Counted from the stretch's first letter, positions 27,918 through 37,642 are shown. The stretch: 64,000 nt of DNA from Candidatus Zixiibacteriota bacterium (GCA_030605835.1 JAUWHO010000035.1:62001-126000), one strand, 5' to 3'. Notes: generated by a model not told the origin, from the sequence alone. Translations and numbers: made by a program.

Positions 27918-28901
27918 ATGACCGATGATTACTTAGGACAGCTTTTCATTCTGGGCCTCTCGGGAAAAGGGTTATCTTCAGAGTTTGAGGGTTTCTTCAG
28001 CGGGAACCGAATCGGAGGTGTTATTCTCTTCGAGGAGAACTTCGAGGACCTCGCCGATTTGAGGAGACTAACCAGCCATCTCCGCTCTCTGGGTGAGGTG
28101 CCCCCATTTGTAATGATTGACCAAGAGGTCCGGGGAGTTAACCGGATAACAGAAAACATGCCGAGCCTCACCAATGATGCCCTTTCCAACTCACTGAACA
28201 GCTCTCTGAAAGTGCAAGAGGCGTTTTCTCAAACCGCAAGAACTTTGAAGGATTCGGGCATAAATGTCCAGCTGGCTCCAGTTGTGGATCTCCCGGGGGG
28301 TGCTCGCCACCACGTTTTGAAGGGGCGCTGCTTGGGTGAGGATTCCAAGCTGGTGGCGCAGTTAGGCGCAGTCGCCGTCGAGGCGATTCAATCGGAGGGG
28401 ATTTCCGCCTGCGCCAAGCACTTCCCCGGATTAGGGGAAGCTCGTGAAGATCCCCATTTCAGGTTGGCCAGAGTAGAGACCTCCCGCGAGGAGTGGTCCC
28501 AGACGGATGCCGCCCCCTTCAGGGAGACGATCTCTTGCGGAGTCCACTTTGTAATGAGCACTCATGTGATTTGCTCCGCTCTGGATGAAAGCCTCCCGGC
28601 GACCCTCTCAGGAAAGGTAATCGATGATTGTCTGAAGAGAGAATTGGGATTTGAGGGTTTGGTTATCACCGATGATTTGACTATGAGGGGCATCACGGAA
28701 AAGCACTCTATCCCGGAGGTTGCGGTCGAAGCCCTGACCGCCGGGCATCACTTCTTACTTATATGCAAGGATTTCGAGGCTCAGAAAGAGGCCTTAGAAT
28801 TCGTTAGAAAAGCATATATGAACAGAAACTTGAATCGGGAAAGAGTTGACCAGACGATCTCTAAGATATTAGACTTCAAGAAAAAGTATGTCAACTCTTA
28901 A
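27918..28901 (+). CDS. nagZ: Glycoside hydrolase family 3, beta-N-acetylhexosaminidase-like
   Basis: IGGVILFEENFED, MIDQEVRGVNRI, ACAKHFPGLGEAREDPHF, VITDDLTMRGI. Confidence 0.88.
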   Translation: MTDDYLGQLFILGLSGKGLSSEFEGFFSGNRIGGVILFEENFEDLADLRRLTSHLRSLGEVPPFVMIDQEVRGVNRITENMPSLTNDALSNSLNSSLKVQEAFSQTARTLKDSGINVQLAPVVDLPGGARHHVLKGRCLGEDSKLVAQLGAVAVEAIQSEGISACAKHFPGLGEAREDPHFRLARVETSREEWSQTDAAPFRETISCGVHFVMSTHVICSALDESLPATLSGKVIDDCLKRELGFEGLVITDDLTMRGITEKHSIPEVAVEALTAGHHFLLICKDFEAQKEALEFVRKAYMNRNLNRERVDQTISKILDFKKKYVNS

Positions 28902-30063
28902 GAGATTACTGCGTAAGAGCGACAGATTGGTGGTGGGGCTGAACTCCGGAACATCTATAGACGGTGTCGATGCCTGTCTGGTGAGGTTCACTGGAGGCCG
29001 GGGAATATCGGGGATTCGCTTGTTGAGTTTCAGGAGCTTTCCGTTCTCGCCTGGTGTTCGAAGGGCGATCCTCAAGATCTGTGACCCCGATTTTCAGAAG
29101 TTGGACGAGACAATGAGGCTGAATTATGCCTTAGGGGAATACTTCGCCGAGGCTGCAATAAAGGTCGTCGAAGAGGCGGGACACAGCCTATCGCAGCTCG
29201 ACCTTGTCGGCAGCCACGGTCAGACGATTCGGCACCTCCCGCGCAAGGAGAGGAGTCTATCCCATTCTGTGAGGGCAACCCTGCAGATCGGAGAGCTGGC
29301 GGTCATTGCCAATCGCACCGGAGTCATCACCGTCGGCGATTTCAGAGCCTCGGATGTAGCCGCCGGAGGGGAGGGGGCACCCCTGACACCATACTGCCAT
29401 CATTTCCTCTTCGCACACAGAGCAAAGGATATCGCTGTCGTCAACATCGGGGGAATTGCCAACGTCACTTTTCTGCCGGCTGGTTGCTCCCCAAAGCAGA
29501 TGTTGGCTTATGACACCGGGCCCGGAAATATGGTGGTGGACTATCTCGCTGGGAAGCTCTTTGGAAAGAGCTTCGATTGCGATGGTAAAATCGCCTTGAG
29601 CGGCACGGTGTCACCGAAGCTCTTAAACTACCTTCTGAGAGACCCCTATTATCGGCGTAAACCGCCGAAGTCAACCGGGAGGGAAAAATACGATCGGACT
29701 TTCTGCGAGCGACTGATTGAAAAGTCCAAGTCTCTTGGTCTTGCTCCCAAAGATATGATCGCTACCAGCTCGGAGCTGACGGTGAAGACCATCGCTCAAA
29801 CCATAAAAGCTCTGAGTCGAACAGAGAGAATCATCCTCTGTGGGGGTGGCGCTCTAAACTTATATTTTCGCAAACGGCTCTCTGAGGAGTTGGAGCCCAA
29901 AGAGATTGTCACCTCAGAGGAATTTGGCATCCCGGTGAAGGGGATGGAGCCTCTCTGTTTTGCCATTCTCGCCAACGAGACCATAAACGGAAAAAGAACC
30001 GGGCTACCCAAAGTCACCGGTGCGAAGACTGAAACCATTCTGGGTAAAATCTGTCTGCCTTGA
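28888..30063 (+). CDS. anmK: Anhydro-N-acetylmuramic acid kinase
   Basis: GLNSGTSIDGVDACLV, GSHGQTIRH, NIGGIANVTFLP, AYDTGPGNMVVDYLA; overlaps the upstream CDS. Confidence 0.93.
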   Translation: MSTLKRLLRKSDRLVVGLNSGTSIDGVDACLVRFTGGRGISGIRLLSFRSFPFSPGVRRAILKICDPDFQKLDETMRLNYALGEYFAEAAIKVVEEAGHSLSQLDLVGSHGQTIRHLPRKERSLSHSVRATLQIGELAVIANRTGVITVGDFRASDVAAGGEGAPLTPYCHHFLFAHRAKDIAVVNIGGIANVTFLPAGCSPKQMLAYDTGPGNMVVDYLAGKLFGKSFDCDGKIALSGTVSPKLLNYLLRDPYYRRKPPKSTGREKYDRTFCERLIEKSKSLGLAPKDMIATSSELTVKTIAQTIKALSRTERIILCGGGALNLYFRKRLSEELEPKEIVTSEEFGIPVKGMEPLCFAILANETINGKRTGLPKVTGAKTETILGKICLP

Positions 30064-30066
30064 ACT

Positions 30067-31320
30067 ATGATACCACGTTCGATACTTCTTATCTTCTTGG
30101 GACTTCTTACAGTCTGCGGCTCATGCGGTCGCCCTCCCTATAGGACTGCTGAACCCTCCCCGGGCGTGCCTCCGACGGTGCGACTCAAGCTCGGGGAATA
30201 TTGGGGAACAGTTAGATTCTCCTCTCAGGGCCCGTCGTTGGTCGAATGCTGGAGAGCCGGACAGCTCGTGGACAGATTCTATGGCGCTTTCGAGCTCAAC
30301 GTTGCCCTCTCCGGGGGAGGGCTGTCATTAAAAGACGAAAACCTAGGAGGGCTTGCGAGGAGACTCTCGAAGATTGCATTCCTGCCCGGCTCGAATCCGG
30401 CGAAATTTCAGTTCCAGGGCAAGACCTATCGAGGGAACTTAGAAATCATCTGTAGTCGCGAAACCACAAGCTTCACCGCGATAAACGAGCTGGATATAGA
30501 GAGCTACTTGAAGGGGGTGCTCCCGGCGGAGATGGGAAAGCGCCTCCCGGAGGAATACGAAGCCCTGAAAGCTCAAGCGGTGGCGGCACGAACGTATGCC
30601 CTCTACAAGCTTCAGAACCAAAAAGGGGACAACCGCTATCTGCACGCAACGGTGTTGGACCAAGTATATCAGGGTTACGACTCGGAAATGCAGCTGTCAA
30701 ATCGGGCGGTGGAGGAGACCCGGGGGCAGGTTCTCACCTACCGGGGTCAGCTAATCTGCGCATACTATCACGCTATCTGCGGAGGTTCAACTGAAGATGT
30801 ATCGAACGTTTGGGGAGGAAAGCAAAAGGCCTACCTGACCTCGGTTCCGGATGGTGATTTGTGCAGCTGGGCCAAAAGTTACCTCTGGCAGGAGAGCTTC
30901 ACCGCGGAGGAGCTCTTGGAGAAGGTGGTCTCCCATTCAAGAGCAGAGAACCTCAAGTGGCCGAGAGAGAGAGACAGCCTGAAATCGGTCGAGATTCTCT
31001 CTCGTATGAGAAGCGGGAGGGTCAGAGAGCTTCTGATTGAAACCACAAGTCACAAATACATCTTGAAATCTGATGATATAAGGTGGGCTCTGAACAGAAC
31101 CGAAGAGGAAATCACGATTCTCGCCTCTACTCTCTTCGAGATGACATTGAGACGAGACTCAAGCGACAACATCATCTCCGTCGACTTCTTCGGGAGGGGG
31201 AAGGGGCACGGCGTGGGGATGTGTCAATGTGGTGCCATCGGTCGTTCCCGTAAGGGTTATGACTATGACCAGATTCTGAAATCCTATTATACCGGAGCAC
31301 ACCTGTCCAGGTTGTACTGA
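30067..31320 (+). CDS. SpoIID/LytB-domain protein, lipoprotein-like N-terminus
   Basis: ELDIESYLKGVLPAEMGKRLPEEYEALKAQAVAARTYAL, ICAYYHAICGGSTEDVSNVWGG, GRGKGHGVGMCQCGA. Confidence 0.92.
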   Translation: MIPRSILLIFLGLLTVCGSCGRPPYRTAEPSPGVPPTVRLKLGEYWGTVRFSSQGPSLVECWRAGQLVDRFYGAFELNVALSGGGLSLKDENLGGLARRLSKIAFLPGSNPAKFQFQGKTYRGNLEIICSRETTSFTAINELDIESYLKGVLPAEMGKRLPEEYEALKAQAVAARTYALYKLQNQKGDNRYLHATVLDQVYQGYDSEMQLSNRAVEETRGQVLTYRGQLICAYYHAICGGSTEDVSNVWGGKQKAYLTSVPDGDLCSWAKSYLWQESFTAEELLEKVVSHSRAENLKWPRERDSLKSVEILSRMRSGRVRELLIETTSHKYILKSDDIRWALNRTEEEITILASTLFEMTLRRDSSDNIISVDFFGRGKGHGVGMCQCGAIGRSRKGYDYDQILKSYYTGAHLSRLY

Positions 31321-31353
31321 TCCAACAGCGCCATTTCTTGATTTCACCAAAAA

Positions 31354-31378
31354 AGCCCCGGAGCAAATCACGGGGCTT
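31354..31378. terminator. Bidirectional rho-independent terminator between convergent genes
   Basis: aaaaagccccg-gagcaaatca-cggggcttctatttt. Confidence 0.75.
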
Positions 31379-31410
31379 CTATTTTCTGGTTTGAATAACG
31401 CTGGCAGCTC

Positions 31411-32490
31411 TTACAAACCCAGTCGCACCCGGAAGAGGTGATTCCACTGCTTATCGACCGTCGGGGCCGGGCCCAATTCCTCACCGTAATAAGTGTAATC
31501 CAACCCCAGGATGAACAGATTCAGTCCGATTCCACCGGAAAAGTAACCCTTGTGATAGCCCAGACGTAAGTCGAAAACCTCGAAGCTCGCGTTGGCGCCC
31601 AGGTAGATCTTGTTGAGAAGATGGTTGCCGCCGCGGTTGAAGGTATCATTGAGGTCAGCAGCCAAAGCCAGCCTGGGAAAGAGATAGTAGGCGATCCCCA
31701 GCTTCATGATGATGTCGGTCTTGCCGCCATCGATGGTTCCCAGAAGGTCCAGTATGGAGGCCCCCAGGGTGGTCTTGGAGTCGAGGTTATATAACGCACC
31801 AACGTCCAAGCCCCAGCCGGTCTTGGCCTTCTCAAGCCGGTCGATTGCCTTATCAACGATTTCTTTGCTGGACTCCATGTCCGAGGCTTTGATATGCACC
31901 AGACCGCTGTTGCGCCTGCTGATGATCTTCCCGTTTGCTCCCACCGCCAGCTTGTCAGTCAGGTAGCGGCCGTGTCCTGCGAAGTAGACTATGTCAGTTG
32001 TGACACTGGCGAAGAGCCGAGGCTCATAAATGCCGCGGTCGAGCTTGAATCTCGCCCGGGCGACATCGTAAACTCCGAAGGCGAAACCGTTCATCGTCAC
32101 CCCGACGGAGGGACCCAAATATACCGTTACCCAGCGGTCGTCGAATTCGGTCATGTCGTCGAGGAAATCCTGTTTCTCCTGGGTGGACAGATTCTCGAAA
32201 TTCTCGAAGCGTTCCTGGTTGTCCTTGGCGAATTTCAAAACATCGGTGGCGGTCTTGTCAAAGCCGAACTGCAAGTCCGGAACTGCTAAGTGAAAACCGG
32301 TATTGGCTAAAAGCGCCGGATTGTAAAGGAATGCTCCCCAGGTGTCTCCGTAAGCACAGTAGGCCCCTCCCATCCCTAAGGCTCTGATGTCGGGCTTGAA
32401 GGCCGGTCGGCTGGCAGCGTATAGTCCGGTGGTGACGAAAAGAAGAGAGAAAAGCACCACCAGGACAGCGAAAGGTTTTCTTATTGACAT
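31411..32490 (-). CDS. Outer-membrane beta-barrel-like protein
   Basis: Signal peptide; DIRALGMGGAYCAYGDTWGAFLYNPALLA (OmpP1/PorV-type N-terminus); alternating beta C-terminus. Confidence 0.6.
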   Translation of the reverse strand: MSIRKPFAVLVVLFSLLFVTTGLYAASRPAFKPDIRALGMGGAYCAYGDTWGAFLYNPALLANTGFHLAVPDLQFGFDKTATDVLKFAKDNQERFENFENLSTQEKQDFLDDMTEFDDRWVTVYLGPSVGVTMNGFAFGVYDVARARFKLDRGIYEPRLFASVTTDIVYFAGHGRYLTDKLAVGANGKIISRRNSGLVHIKASDMESSKEIVDKAIDRLEKAKTGWGLDVGALYNLDSKTTLGASILDLLGTIDGGKTDIIMKLGIAYYLFPRLALAADLNDTFNRGGNHLLNKIYLGANASFEVFDLRLGYHKGYFSGGIGLNLFILGLDYTYYGEELGPAPTVDKQWNHLFRVRLGL

Positions 32491-32508
32491 TATATTCCTC
32501 CGTTTGCT

Positions 32509-33438
32509 CTAAATATGATCGGTGTCCTCGTCGGTTCGACCGTCCCCGTCGTTATCAATCCCGTCCAATGTCTCCTCATCGATCTGACCATCGCCGTCAT
32601 TATCCAGACCGTCATCGTAGTAATACATCTGGACGGTGGCCTCAATGTCATCGATTAGATTCTCGATCTCCTCGAAGTTGAGTCCCGGCTCAATCCTGTC
32701 TATGATGTGATGGACTAAAGGTCGGGCCTCTTCGATTAAATTGAGGACGAAATCTATGAGGACATTTATCTGTTCGGGGTCAGGGGGACCACCGCCCGGT
32801 TTATACAGTCCGCCGGTTAAAAATTTGTAAAGCCTCAGGATCTCATAAATATCCCCGTAGGGGATAATCTCCAAGATGATGTCCTCCTCATCGATCTCCC
32901 CGTCTTGGTCGGTGTCCCGCAAACCCAAAATGGCACACAGAGTCGTTGCTACAGCGAGGTCCACGACGATGTCATCCGGTTTGAACTTTCCGGTGGCGCG
33001 CCCATCAATGATCCAGGTCAAATCCTCCCTGACTCCCAGGTTGGCTCGATAGATCGTATTCTTGCTGGCGATGTCTGCTGCGGTATCGGTACCTGCAACA
33101 GAGAAAATCGGCAAGCCCGGCTGGTTGCCGCGCTCAGCCTCGGTTTGATCTAACTGGTCGATCAGCCACGTAACGTCAATGTCGGCCGCCAGAACCAGTG
33201 CCTTGGAATGGTAATATCTCGCCTCCGAGTTGTGAGGGTCTTCTTCGATCGCTAGCGCCAGCTCGGCCTCCGCCTCCTGGTATTCCCCATCTCGAAGGAG
33301 CTGTTGCCCTTTGGCAAGGTGACCCAGGCCGGTGTCCTCCTCGGTCATCCACCCGAAGATGTTGCAGCCACAGAGGAGTAAGAGAGGGACAATGGCCAAG
33401 GCGAGCGCAAGAGTTAGGATGCTTAGGTTTCTCTTCAC
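32509..33438 (-). CDS. TPR-like lipoprotein with C-terminal D-N-D-G-D-G calcium-binding-like repeats
   Basis: LLCGCNIFGW lipobox; AKGQQLLRDGEYQEAEAELALAIEEDPHNSEARYYHSKAL; DDGLDNDGDGQIDEETLDGIDNDGDGRTDEDTD. Confidence 0.65.
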   Translation of the reverse strand: MKRNLSILTLALALAIVPLLLLCGCNIFGWMTEEDTGLGHLAKGQQLLRDGEYQEAEAELALAIEEDPHNSEARYYHSKALVLAADIDVTWLIDQLDQTEAERGNQPGLPIFSVAGTDTAADIASKNTIYRANLGVREDLTWIIDGRATGKFKPDDIVVDLAVATTLCAILGLRDTDQDGEIDEEDIILEIIPYGDIYEILRLYKFLTGGLYKPGGGPPDPEQINVLIDFVLNLIEEARPLVHHIIDRIEPGLNFEEIENLIDDIEATVQMYYYDDGLDNDGDGQIDEETLDGIDNDGDGRTDEDTDHI

Positions 33439-33796
33439 GGTGCCTCCTGATTGCTGTTTTTTATCTCGTTTACGCTTGTCTCCTTTTCAGGTAATATCAA
33501 TTGTCCACCATAATATTAAATTTCAAATCTCGGCGCAAGTTGTATGTGACCGGCCTCACAACCACGCCACACGCTTGCACAATGAATTAATCGACAAAAA
33601 GAGGGTTTTGTTTCTTGACAAAAGAAGTATCGCCGACTAAAGTTTGAAAACCAAAAGCTGAAAGCCGACAGAAGGAAATCTTTAGGTGATCAAGTTTATC
33701 AATATGATTCCGTCTGGGCTCAGCAGGGCTATTGCACCCAAAATCCGCCTGTGGCGAAGTAGGCTTACTTGAGAAGAATACAAAAATGGCAACTAA

Positions 33797-33830
33797 AGCC
33801 GTGGCCTCTAAAGTGAGCCACGGCTTTTCG
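33797..33830. terminator. Hairpin terminator-like element upstream of the truncated ABC gene
   Basis: agccgtggc-ctctaaagtga-gccacggctttt. Confidence 0.5.
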
Positions 33831-33846
33831 TTTATAAGGTGATACC

Positions 33847-34041
33847 GTGAAAAACATCGAAAAACACTCAATCGTGACTGAAGAGCTGAGCCGAATCTTC
33901 AAGAAGAGAAGATTCCGGAAAGATATGGAAAACGAGGTGGTGGCCTTAACCGGAGTCAACCTGAAGATCAGGGAGGGGGAACTTTTCGGGCTCTTAGGAC
34001 CTAACGGGGCCGGCAAGTTAGACCAAGTCACAAATTATTGA
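33847..34041 (+). pseudogene. ABC transporter ATPase fragment, truncated at Walker A (GTG start)
   Basis: ...[27 protein letters not shown] then LDQVTNY*; no Q-loop, signature or Walker B. Confidence 0.8.
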
Positions 34042-34042
34042 T

Positions 34043-34070
34043 CAGTAGACAGCAAACAGCAGACAGGGTT
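34043..34070. repeat. Heptamer-period repeat HR6
   Basis: cagtaga|cagcaaa|cagcaga|cagggtt. Confidence 0.55.
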
Positions 34071-34082
34071 CGCCCTCCTGTT

Positions 34083-34108
34083 GGTCACGGATGCCCTCAT
34101 CCGTGACC
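34083..34108. repeat. Perfect hairpin H13 (11-bp stem, 4-nt loop)
   Basis: ggtcacggatg-ccct-catccgtgacc. Confidence 0.85.
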
Positions 34109-34113
34109 TTCTG

Positions 34114-34138
34114 GGTGCCGGACGGGGCGTCCGGCACC
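34114..34138. repeat. Perfect hairpin H14 (11-bp stem, 3-nt loop)
   Basis: ggtgccggacg-ggg-cgtccggcacc. Confidence 0.85.
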
Positions 34139-34188
34139 AACGGGTTGAGGGGCATCCGCTTAATCCGTTTCATCTGCTGTGAATAAAC

Positions 34189-35973
34189 CTACTCCACCTC
34201 AAACACCACCAGCGTCACCTTCCCTGCCTCGACCTTCGCCTTAAGGGAATATCTTCTGCCGTTCACCTCTGTAAAGAGCAGATATTCGCCCGCGGGGACA
34301 TCCCCAATCACGAAATTCTCTTGATAATAAGGGTCTGGTGTGACCTTGTCCTGATACGTCACCGTGTATGAATAGGGTGTCTCCACCGGGCCAGGTTTCT
34401 CCACCCCATATATCTTGACGTCCGGGATATCTCTTCCCTTGATGTCGACGACTCTACCGACGATAGTGCCGCATGATGGGAGAGGTTGTATCCACAATTC
34501 GGAATTGCGGGTCCAGCTTTCGCGGTTGTCATCTTCCTTTTCGGAGAGGGAAACCTCGAAGTGGAGATGCTCATTTGTGACATTCCCTTTCTTACCAATG
34601 GAGCCGATTATCTCCCCCTGTGTGACTCTATCGCCCACCTTCTTCGTGATGTGATGCATGTGATGATAGTGATTGTAAAGGAAGTATCTGTCATACTTTT
34701 TGTCGTTTTTCAGAACCAGGTGGCCTATCTCCGGCTTGACGTACACAATCTCACCATCAGCGACCGCACGTAATGGTGTACCCTCGGGGTTATTGTATTC
34801 CACTCCCTGGTGCTGGCGGAATTCCCCGCCCATGGTAGTGCCATATAGATAGCATTGGTCTAGCTGGTTGTTATACTCCGCGCTCACCGGTCTTATCATC
34901 CAGCGATGCTCCGGCTCCTCTACTTTGTCAAAGACAGGTATGTTCGATTCCTCTGGTTTTGGAATCTCCGGCTTCTCCGTCGTGCTCTTGTATAGACCGG
35001 AGTTTGTCCCGACGTAGACAGCCCCGTCATTGTCCATGTGGATGCAGTTAATACCCCGGGAGGGGAGACCACTTTCAACTCCGAACTGTTGCCACGTCTC
35101 GCCACCATCAGGGCTGTGGACTAGACCTTTATATGTGCCCGCCCACAATTCACCCTTGGAAGTGACTGCAACAGATATGATATAGTCACTCGGTAACATA
35201 TCTGTCCCGATTCGTTGCCAAATCTCCCCCCCATCTGCGGATTTAAATAGACCTTTCGGGGTTCCCGCATAGACTATATCACCTTTTACGGCTATGGATA
35301 GCACCTTCGTTCTCGGTAAACCTTGCTCTGTGTAACTATTGTCGGGAGCGACTATCTTCCAACTTTTCCCACTATCAAACGAAAGAGAAAGACCTCTCAT
35401 ATTGCCGAGAAAGATCCTCTCACCATCTGTGTGCATACAGTATATGTACTGACTGGAAATTCCCAACGATTCATCGAGCACCCTCCAGTCTTTATCGTCC
35501 CTGAAAAACATCAAGCCGTCAGCGGAGCTGATAAGCGCCCTGTGTGAATCCACGTAGGCACCAGTGCAGTAAGTGTAAACCGGTCCAAAGAAGTTGTATC
35601 CGTATCGCTTCCATTTCTTGCCACCGTCTGAGGATATGTTTATCCCATCCCCCATGGTTACTAGAACGATCCTATCTCCGGTAAAGTCGATGTTGTGGAT
35701 GTAATTCCAGCTCAATCCGTCCTTCTTAGTTTTGTTTAACCAGCTCACACCATTATCGTGGGAAATCAAGAGCCCTCTCCCATAAGTGCCGAGCATCATC
35801 AGATTCCCCCTCTTGACAATGCATAAGATGTGGTCATCGCTATGCCCCGGACCCAAATCGACTTTCTCCCAGTATATCTTCATGCCCTCTTCTCCGCCTC
35901 CACAAGAAAGGAATAGGACCAATGACGCCAATATTGCTGTCTTAACCATGACTGGTTTCCTTCTCTTTTGCAT
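34189..35973 (-). CDS. BNR/YCF48-like repeat protein fused to a C-terminal M23-like domain
   Basis: Repeated S.DGG..W (SSDGGKKW, SADGGEIW, SPDGGETW) then HQGVEYNNPEGTPLRAVADGEIVYV...NEHLHFEVSL; carboxypeptidase-regulatory-like tail. Confidence 0.8.
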   Translation of the reverse strand: MQKRRKPVMVKTAILASLVLFLSCGGGEEGMKIYWEKVDLGPGHSDDHILCIVKRGNLMMLGTYGRGLLISHDNGVSWLNKTKKDGLSWNYIHNIDFTGDRIVLVTMGDGINISSDGGKKWKRYGYNFFGPVYTYCTGAYVDSHRALISSADGLMFFRDDKDWRVLDESLGISSQYIYCMHTDGERIFLGNMRGLSLSFDSGKSWKIVAPDNSYTEQGLPRTKVLSIAVKGDIVYAGTPKGLFKSADGGEIWQRIGTDMLPSDYIISVAVTSKGELWAGTYKGLVHSPDGGETWQQFGVESGLPSRGINCIHMDNDGAVYVGTNSGLYKSTTEKPEIPKPEESNIPVFDKVEEPEHRWMIRPVSAEYNNQLDQCYLYGTTMGGEFRQHQGVEYNNPEGTPLRAVADGEIVYVKPEIGHLVLKNDKKYDRYFLYNHYHHMHHITKKVGDRVTQGEIIGSIGKKGNVTNEHLHFEVSLSEKEDDNRESWTRNSELWIQPLPSCGTIVGRVVDIKGRDIPDVKIYGVEKPGPVETPYSYTVTYQDKVTPDPYYQENFVIGDVPAGEYLLFTEVNGRRYSLKAKVEAGKVTLVVFEVE

Positions 35974-35976
35974 TTA

Positions 35977-36786
35977 TCACCTTGGTTTTTCCGGATTCAA
36001 CGCTGAAGCGAGCTTTAAGAATCTTTCTATGGTGACCTCTTCCGGTCGGGTTCTTTTGTCCAAGCCAACGTCTGCTAAGATCTCCTCAAGTTCTGGTTTA
36101 GATATTTTCAAGCTACTGGAGATTGAATTCACAAGCATCTTCCTTCTTTGAGAAAATGCCGTCTTCACCAGCCAGAAGAAGAATTCCTCCTCTTCGGGTT
36201 TGACCAGTGGGATGGGACGAGTAGTCATCCTGACCACGGTGGAGGAGACCTTCGGTTGAGGCTTAAAACATTTTGGAGAGACCTGGAAAAGCTTCTCAAG
36301 TTTGGCGTAGACCTGAACGAATATCGAGAGAAGACCGTACGCTTTCTTTCCACTGGACGCGGACAATCTGTCCGCCACCTCCTTCTGAACCATAAACACC
36401 GCGGCTTCGATGACTTCCCGATCACCAACGATCTTGCGCATAACCGGTCCGGTGATTCTGTAAGGGAGGTTGCCCACCAACTTCAAGTTGCCCTCTTTGG
36501 CGGCGAGCCTCAGATCGAATCTGAGAAAATCTCCTCTAATGAGTTTCAGTTTTTTCCTGTCTCCGAGCCTTCTCTGCAGAGAGGAATAGAGCCCCCTGTC
36601 GAGCTCGACCGCCAAGAGCTTGCAGGGAAAATCCAGGATCTTCTCGGTCAAAATTCCCCGACCGGCACCGACCTCAACAACAATATCCCCTCTATTGATT
36701 TCCAAAGCCTCGACGATCTTAGAGGCGATGTTGCCATCAACTAAGAAATTCTGTCCTAAGAGCTTCTTGGGGAGCATTCTTACCAT
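35977..36786 (-). CDS. rsmA: 16S rRNA (adenine1518-N6/adenine1519-N6)-dimethyltransferase
   Basis: LLGQNFLVDGNIASKIVEAL, VVEVGAGRGILTEKIL, LVGNLPYRITGPVM. Confidence 0.95.
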   Translation of the reverse strand: MVRMLPKKLLGQNFLVDGNIASKIVEALEINRGDIVVEVGAGRGILTEKILDFPCKLLAVELDRGLYSSLQRRLGDRKKLKLIRGDFLRFDLRLAAKEGNLKLVGNLPYRITGPVMRKIVGDREVIEAAVFMVQKEVADRLSASSGKKAYGLLSIFVQVYAKLEKLFQVSPKCFKPQPKVSSTVVRMTTRPIPLVKPEEEEFFFWLVKTAFSQRRKMLVNSISSSLKISKPELEEILADVGLDKRTRPEEVTIERFLKLASALNPEKPR

Positions 36787-36804
36787 AGCCTCTCGTGGGC
36801 AGTT

Positions 36805-37566
36805 TCAGATTTTGAAGATTCCTCTGGCGTTCTTTGTGGTGATCTCATCCACATCTTTGAAGCTGAGAGGTGGCAAAATCTCCACCATCTTCTTTACAAC
36901 GTAACGGACATAACTGGGCTCATTCCTCTTACCACGGTGAGGGACCGGCGTGATGTAAGGACAGTCCGTCTCGGAGAGGATTCTATCTCGGGGAACATGC
37001 TTGATGATCTCTTGAACTCTCGACTTTGGGAAGGTGAGGCTACCTCCAAAGGCCAAATAGAAGCCGAGGGCAAGACCCCTCTTGGCGTCGCTGAGACTTC
37101 CCGAAAAGCAGTGCAGGACCCCTTGAAGTCTCCCGTCCTGTTTCTGTTCCAGAATATCCAAGCCTTCTCTGTGAGCGTTTCTGATATGGACTATCAGAGG
37201 TAAATTTAGCTCTTTCGCCAAATCAATCTGAGCCTCGAAAGCTCTTATCTGGGCCTCCCTGGGGGAGTAATCTCTGTAGAAGTCCAGACCGCTCTCGCCG
37301 ATGGCGACAACCTTCTTCTCGCCGGCTAATTTCCTCAACGATTCATGGGTATTATCATCGAATTTCCCGGCGTCATGGGGATGAATCCCGACGCTCGTGT
37401 AAATCTTTTCATGTTTTCTCGCAAGTTCGATTGATTTCGTGCAGGCGATCAAATCGACGCTGATGTTAATGAGGGCCTCCAATCCGGAGTCGAAGGCCCT
37501 TTTTATGACCTCTTCACGATCCTGGTCGTATTGCGGAAAATCCAGATGGGCGTGGGTATCGATCAA
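36805..37566 (-). CDS. TatD-family metal-dependent hydrolase
   Basis: MIDTHAHLDFPQYDQDR, GIHPHDAGKF, IGESGLDFYRDYSPREAQIRAFEAQI, LSETDCPYITPVPHRGKRNEP. Confidence 0.95.
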   Translation of the reverse strand: MIDTHAHLDFPQYDQDREEVIKRAFDSGLEALINISVDLIACTKSIELARKHEKIYTSVGIHPHDAGKFDDNTHESLRKLAGEKKVVAIGESGLDFYRDYSPREAQIRAFEAQIDLAKELNLPLIVHIRNAHREGLDILEQKQDGRLQGVLHCFSGSLSDAKRGLALGFYLAFGGSLTFPKSRVQEIIKHVPRDRILSETDCPYITPVPHRGKRNEPSYVRYVVKKMVEILPPLSFKDVDEITTKNARGIFKI

Positions 37567-37600
37567 AACTGAAGTCCAGCCGCCAGCCCGCCCTGGTAAG

Positions 37601-37642
37601 CAGTCAGGACTCGCCCGCCCCGGCGAGCTCCGGTCCTGACTG
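37601..37642. repeat. Nested palindrome
   Basis: Outer cagtcaggac...gtcctgactg with inner ctcgcc-cgcccc-ggcgag. Confidence 0.75.

Noticed and set aside
36148-36744. 198-aa plus-strand ORF
   Set aside because: Antisense to rsmA, which has all methyltransferase motifs.
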